Origin: Brachypodius melanocephalos
Taxonomy: Eukaryota; Chordata; Aves; Passeriformes; Pycnonotidae
Length of the DNA stretch: 64,000 bases
Assembly (NCBI GenBank): GCA_013398615.1
Contig: VZSR01003806.1
Coordinates: 20,937,911-21,001,910, forward strand
Direction: 5' to 3'
Shown here: piece after piece, positions 58,471 through 64,000 of the stretch
Position numbering within the stretch: the stretch's first letter is position 1
Layout of the letters: the number at the start of each line of letters is the position of its first letter
Translations under genes and position numbers: made by a program
The notes under the pieces: model-generated
Told to the model about the DNA's origin: nothing
The model's database searches: none
Seen by the model: only the letters and a program-made list of their open reading frames with translations

Positions 58471-61400
58471 CAATCTCCAGCAGCTGCTAATTCCACATTC
58501 AGAGTGCAGATCACATCCAAGAAACCAGGTTCACAACCTTGGGAACCGATACCACAACCTGAGACAGCCCAGCCGAAGACAAATCCCTCAGCAGGACCTG
58601 CCAGAACGGCTGCTGATGGGATTCCAAAAATAACCCGGTCCCCTTTCCACAGTGCCTGATGTCCATTTACTTACAGCCACCTAAAAATAGCCCTTCCCGT
58701 TGGGATCGATGACGGGAGCCGACAGAAGTGAAAGGAGCTCATCACTGCACAAACACAGGACTAAAGGAGATAAAATACTTTGGAAATGCAGCGCAGGGAA
58801 CAATCCCGCTCTGGCCCCGAGACAGCCAGCTGGATGGGCCTAATGATTCTTCTCCAGCACCAGCTGTGATTGAATTTATTTCCATTTGGTGTGATTAAAA
58901 AGAAAGGGACGGATAAAAGGGAGAACAAAAAGTCCAAGATTTAAAAAGACACTAAAAATAAAATAGTTTGTGTGAGCTTGGCACCCTACCTTGACAATTT
59001 TTGTATGTGTCAGCCAAGCTCAATAACCCAAAAGGAAGGCACGAGTAATTTTTAGGTGGGGAAACGAAGGCACAGAAATGTTAAAACACCAGTTCAACCA
59101 TCAATAAAATCAACAGCGGGAACAGGTTTAAAGGGCAGGCGTTCCTAAGGCACCTGCCTATATCCATGCCCTAAGATCCCACTGCATTTGCTCTTCATGG
59201 AGCCATTTTAATTGTTTCCATTGCCTGGCAAGTGCAGATCGATGCTGAGGAGTTCAGTGGCTCCTCATGACGAGTTCCAGTCCATTTAGCTGATCAAAGG
59301 GAGCTGCTTTGCCGAGCCCGTTCGCACCTCGCGGGGAAAAGGCGCTTCCTCAAAACTCAAACGTACAAGTTTAGCAGCAGGAGGCCTGAAATTAATCCCT
59401 TTATTTTAAACATTAACAACTTTAAGTGTCTCTAAGCAATTGTAAAGGCTTTATCAGAGAAGGCAATGAAAGCTCGTGAGCAGCCAAGTCAAGAGGAAGC
59501 CAAGGTTACCTGCACTCACTTTCTGAGTATTAACTTTGACAGCACAAACTCACTCTGCAGAGGGTTTGTCCCTGGAATAGAGGACAGCAACACCTTGCTG
59601 CCAGCTGAAGTCTGTGGGCAGGGATGGATGGAGCAAACCCTCCTGGAATCCATTCCCACATGGCCATGAAGGGTGAGAAGATGTGCTGTGGGAAAACTGA
59701 ACCTCATTGATTTATCTTCTGAAACCATCCTTGGCAGATGTTGATTACCTAGACAGCAGCAAGGTTTCTGATGTAGTGTCCTGTGAGGATATTCAGTAGG
59801 AAAACCAATGACTGGAACAGGAGCCTGGAGAGCTGGTGGACACTCCAGCCCAGCACAGTCAAACCTCAACTGGACAAAGCCTCCAGCAATCTCATCTACC
59901 TTTGCCCTAAGCAGGACATTGAATTAAAGACTTCCAAAGATCCCTTCCAAACTTGTTTGTTCTACAATCCAAAAAAAACACCAGAGAGAAGGTGGAAGCC
60001 ATCCTGGAGAGATCTGAACTTGATAAAGCTGTAATGGATAATAAAAATAACTCTTTGTAAGCTTTTCACTGGATGTATGAGCTGGTGTCAGCGAGGAGCC
60101 TCCCAGCACACTCTGCTTCCCTCTCTCCATCATTTACCTCTGGACACGGGAATACATCTTCTCAGTTGAGACACTTAGACCACTTTCACACTAAAATTCA
60201 ACGTGTTTTAGTGACATTGTAGGACTTAATACTCGTAGGATGTGATAAAACATTCATGAGTCCAACGCTGTGAGATTAAATGGGTTGGCCTGGCGTTAAA
60301 AGACATTTAAGGGGCAGCCTTTTAAGGAGCAGCTCTCTGCTCAACCACTACACAATCATTTCCCCAAATCCTTCCATGTATCCAACATGCAGAGAAATGC
60401 ACAAGGTATGCACATCCCACCTCAGATCCTGCCTGGTTGCTGCAGTGGGAGAGAAAAAGCATGGATTAGATGCTGTCTGAATCGCAGATGTCACCAAGTT
60501 TGGCTTTTTTTTTAAATGCTTCCCTGTTACTGGAAAGTAACTATTGAGTTTCATCAAAGTCAAAAGCTCCCCTCAGGTTCATTTCCCTTCCAGCTGCTCC
60601 AACAACTGTCTTGCCAAAATCCATAGAAGACAAAAATCTATAGTTCCTAGGATTCGCATTTTGAAACAGCTCCAAATGCAGAGCAGAGGTTTCACCTTTA
60701 AGACGCTCTTGCAAGGCACGCAGCTATCTCCCCGATTTTGCTGGTCCTGATCCAGGTGGAAAAAAAAAAATCCCAAAGCACAAGCCAGTTTTTCTGCTGA
60801 CCAGGATTACCTGACTTAGTATCAGCAGCCTTCAAGGACAGGGTCTAACACACCCGAGTGGAAATCACCAGTGCTGGATGCAGTTCCCTTAAATCCTCTA
60901 AGCCTCTGCTTCTCTGCTGGAGCAGCTAACTGCTGATAAACTCACTTCCAGACTATTTTCATAAAACGGAAGGTCAGCAAATGATTTGCTAATTAAATCT
61001 GTCACATAATTCTCAGCCTGATGCATAACTCAAGCCAGCTCCGCTGAGTGGAATGGCAGGCAGGGGTCAGCTGCCTGTCCTGAGGTGTGACAGGGCTGTG
61101 GGGTCACCAGGCCTCTGTGGCAGATCCCTCAGAGCCTCATCTTGCAGCAAGCTGTGTTTTGGCAGCCTCTCCAAGCCCTGCCCACCCTGCACCCAGCTCT
61201 GCAGAGCCTGTTCATGTTTAGTGGCACATTCTCGCTTTGGTGCATCCCTTGGCCCTGCACAATTCATCCTTTTCCAGCAGCTCAGAAGTCGCCCCTTGCC
61301 CCAGGGTGGCTTTTGCAGACGAAGGGTGAGACATTGCACTGATAACTCCCAGCATCTAAAATGATCCTGACTCTTTTCCAAGTCACTCTGAAGAAACACA

Positions 61401-61623
61401 ACAATCCTGCCCCCAGAAAAGTCTCCGGTCTTGGGAGGTCGTTCTGTTTTCAACCAGAGGAGGGCAACAACACATGTTCACAACAGGCAGCATCCTTCTG
61501 CCTGATACAGAAAAACGCATTTTATTCCCATTCCCAACAACCAGAAGAGTTGTTTCATCTTTCCCATTCTGCCTTATTTATGTCTGTTCCCTTCCTTGTG
61601 ATATATGAAGAGCATCCCCCATA

Positions 61624-61905
61624 CAGAATCACAGAATTACGGAATGGTTTGGGTTGGAAGGGACCTTAAAAATCATCCAGTTCTACCCCCTGCCATGGGC
61701 AGGGACACCTTTCACTATCCCAGGTTGCTCCAAGCCTCATCCAACCTGGCCTTGGACACTTCCAAGGATCCAGGGGCAGCCACAGCTTCTCTGGGCAACC
61801 TGTGCCAGGGCCTGCCCACCTTCTGAGTAAAGAATTCCTTTCTAAAATCCAACCTAACTCTGCCCTCTGTCAGTTTAAAGTACCAGAGTATATTCCCATG
61901 CTGAA
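61624..61905 (-). mobile_element. CR1 LINE 3' fragment
   Basis: It begins CAGAATCACAGAATTACGG, followed by GGTTTGGGTTGGAAGGGACC and CCAGGGGCAGCCACAGC. Confidence 0.93.
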
Positions 61906-64000
61906 GAGAATCTGAATTCCTCATTCCTCCTGTTCAGAGCTTGTCCAAACTGTGTGTGCCACTAACCTAAGGAGAATTCATCAATCCCAGCTGGGAACTT
62001 GGGCACTGGGAGCAAGGAAACTGCTTGTGACATAGCTACAAATAACAAAGGAACTTGGGGATATTTTCTCCCTCTCGTGTATTCCTGCCTGTCCTGCTCA
62101 CACAAACCCTTCAGACACAAGGCACCGGAGTTACAGGGTGAGTGAGACACGGGGATTCACTCAGTACACGAAGTGGAAATTCAGCAACCCCATCAACGCT
62201 GATTTTTAAGGATACTGATTTCTCCATCATCATTATGCTCTGTGGTAAAAGCCACTTTACAAGCTCAGTTAATCTGGGATGCTGTTGCATCATCACCTGA
62301 TGTTGATAAACAATTATTAAAGAGGAGGAAAAAAAAAAAAAAAAGAGGCAAACAAATCCATGCTCCTCCTCTGGCCTGGGGTAGTTTTCAGTACCACCAT
62401 CAGTGAAAAAGGGGAAGAAGGAGCTCTGTGGTTTTGGTATGGGGTAATGTGCTCCCAAGGCCTGTTCTCTGGCCCAAATCCAGAGGTGTACTGGATTTTC
62501 ATGCCACTTGCACGCTCTTGAGCTTTCTCACCTGCCCCAACACCCAGGCCACATCTGACTTGGCCTTGGAGGTTTGATTGCTGGTTGTGCCAAATTCTGG
62601 ATCAATGGCAGCTGGCTGGGGCCACCACTGGGTGGTTCCAGCCTGGATGAGTGAGTGAACAGAGCAGCCCCTGGTGTCCCAAACCTGAGCTGTGCACTCA
62701 TCTGGGAGCAGAGCCTGGCCCCTGGCTGGGAAAGGATTGGGAATCCCAGTTTTACGCTACTCCATGGCATTCAGTAACAAATAAACCCCATGAACATGGG
62801 GAGGGTTATTGCTCCAGCATGTAAAAAGGAGATGTTGAAGTGACAGGGAACTTCCCTTCCCACCTTCTGTGGGGATAATACAAACCAGCAGAGCAGAAAG
62901 ACATCCAAAACGTCACTTTTCAAAGCAGCAACAGATTTTTCTGTCAGAGGAGAGATTTCACAAGGATGTCTTGGGAATGGGTGGATTCATGGCAAAACAA
63001 TCGAGCAACGCGAGAGACACGCGATCATTTCTCTTCTCCGAGTGCTGAAAAGCTTTCAGATTTATAAAATTAGAGCTGCTTATGTTGAACATCTCAAAGG
63101 GAAAGGGAGGGAGAGGAAGTCTTTCCCCCACACAGCTCTCCAGCAGCAGCTCCTGATTGTACTCAGTGGGAAACACGGAGCACTCTCAGCACCTTCCCTC
63201 CCATCGAGCTCCAGGCACAAGCTTCCAGGGGGAAGCTCAGCAATTTGCAGGATTTGGGTCCTTGCTTTTATTCCCCTTCCCTCTCTCCCTCCCCATCCTC
63301 CCTTTGACAACCACTGATGGAAAGACTGAGGAGAAACACAGCAATTAAGGAATCTGAAGCCTCGCTAGCAGCTACTCTGAATGCAGGCACATGAAGCAGC
63401 AGGATTCTGCTGGTGACATTTGGGCCACAAATGAAGTCCCCGAGAGTAATAAACAATCAGGTAAAGAAATTTGGAAAGAAATTACCCAGCACACCTCATC
63501 TTCCTGGCCCCCATGAGACCCATATAAAATGTGTTAATGCATCTGATTATGATCTAAAATTATGTACAGAGGCTCCTGCCAAGCACTCTGTTTCTTTATT
63601 GTTAAGTTGGAAGCTGTTTAAGAACGGTCCAGTCATCATGTTTCAAATTAGATTTGGGGAAAAAAAACATTTTCCTCCTTTAGTGCTGGCTCAGAACACA
63701 GGAGAAGGTTGGGATGTGGGGTTTTTTTCTGCTGAAGAAAGAGCAGGAAGAGTGGGGACAGAGCAGCAGAAAAGCAGTCTGCTACCTGTCCTTTACTGTC
63801 ACCTGAGCTGTGTGGCTTTACTGTACCCACAGATGCCACAGAATTATTGCAGTTTCAGCTTTCTACACTTCTTTTTTTTTTTTTTTTTCCTGGAAGGGGG
63901 GTAGAACACCAAAATGTTTCCATCCACACTCTCCACAAGCCCGGAAACTTTAAAAGAAAGGATTTTTGGAAGAGTTCTGCTGAGAAGGGCTGGCAAAACA

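Larger units (their letters stand above)
45796..64000 (-). other. Probable EXTL3 5' intron / upstream region
   Basis: No coding exon, CpG-rich promoter or RNA gene was recognised here. It contains CR1 fragments at about 46425, 52446, 52890, 56577, 57905, 58306 and 61624, an N gap at 56477-56576, and A or T runs near 54033, 57135, 62329 and 63872. EXTL3 has non-coding first exons far upstream in mammals, so this is probably intronic. That assignment is inferred. Confidence 0.5.

Noticed and set aside
57135..63888. Processed pseudogenes marked by the A/T runs
   Set aside because: No mRNA-like or coding sequence was recognised beside any of the runs, and no target duplications were found.

Overview
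This window is vertebrate nuclear DNA, almost certainly from a bird. The evidence is about twenty fragments of the CR1 LINE with its typical avian 3' end (key stretch GGTTTGGGTTGGAAGG and its variants), an endogenous-retrovirus solo LTR with a 6-bp target duplication, introns of up to about 18 kb with consensus GT-AG boundaries, and two proteins very close to their vertebrate orthologs. A passerine or other neoavian bird is a guess from the repeat style only. There are two 100-base N runs (15300-15399 and 56477-56576), as in a gapped scaffold.

Two protein-coding genes lie tail to tail. On the + strand the last four coding exons of INTS9 (Integrator complex subunit 9) occupy 134-13112. They encode 193 residues, all splice junctions are phase 0, and the earlier exons lie left of the window. 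On the - strand the complete coding region of EXTL3 (exostosin-like glycosyltransferase 3) occupies 45318-20399 in five exons. Their joined length is 2760 nt, or 919 codons plus a stop, which equals the known length of the mammalian protein. Human INTS9 and EXTL3 are also convergent neighbours (8p21), so this is conserved synteny.

Layout: 1-13112, INTS9 exons with a 10.5-kb intron holding CR1 copies and simple repeats; 13113 to about 14550, INTS9 3' UTR with four AATAAA hexamers; about 14550-17190, intergenic termination zone with a 30-bp minisatellite beside an N gap; 17192-20398, probable EXTL3 3' UTR with a 42-bp minisatellite; 20399-24782, EXTL3 exons 5 to 2; 24783-43170, an 18.4-kb EXTL3 intron with the solo LTR, CR1 copies and AT-rich possible regulatory DNA; 43171 to about 45795, the large first coding exon with an upstream-ATG-rich leader; 45796-64000, the probable 5' intron or upstream region of EXTL3, with CR1 copies and no coding exon that I can recognise. 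No CpG-island promoter for either gene is visible, so both main promoters probably lie outside the window.

The two genes work in unrelated processes: INTS9 in nuclear 3'-end processing of snRNAs and termination of paused RNA polymerase II, and EXTL3 in Golgi initiation of heparan sulfate chains. I found no credible new gene system. The points most worth a second look are the solo LTR, the minisatellites at the convergent gene ends, the leader organisation of EXTL3, inverted CR1 copies around its main exon, and a homeodomain-type AT-rich palindrome region.
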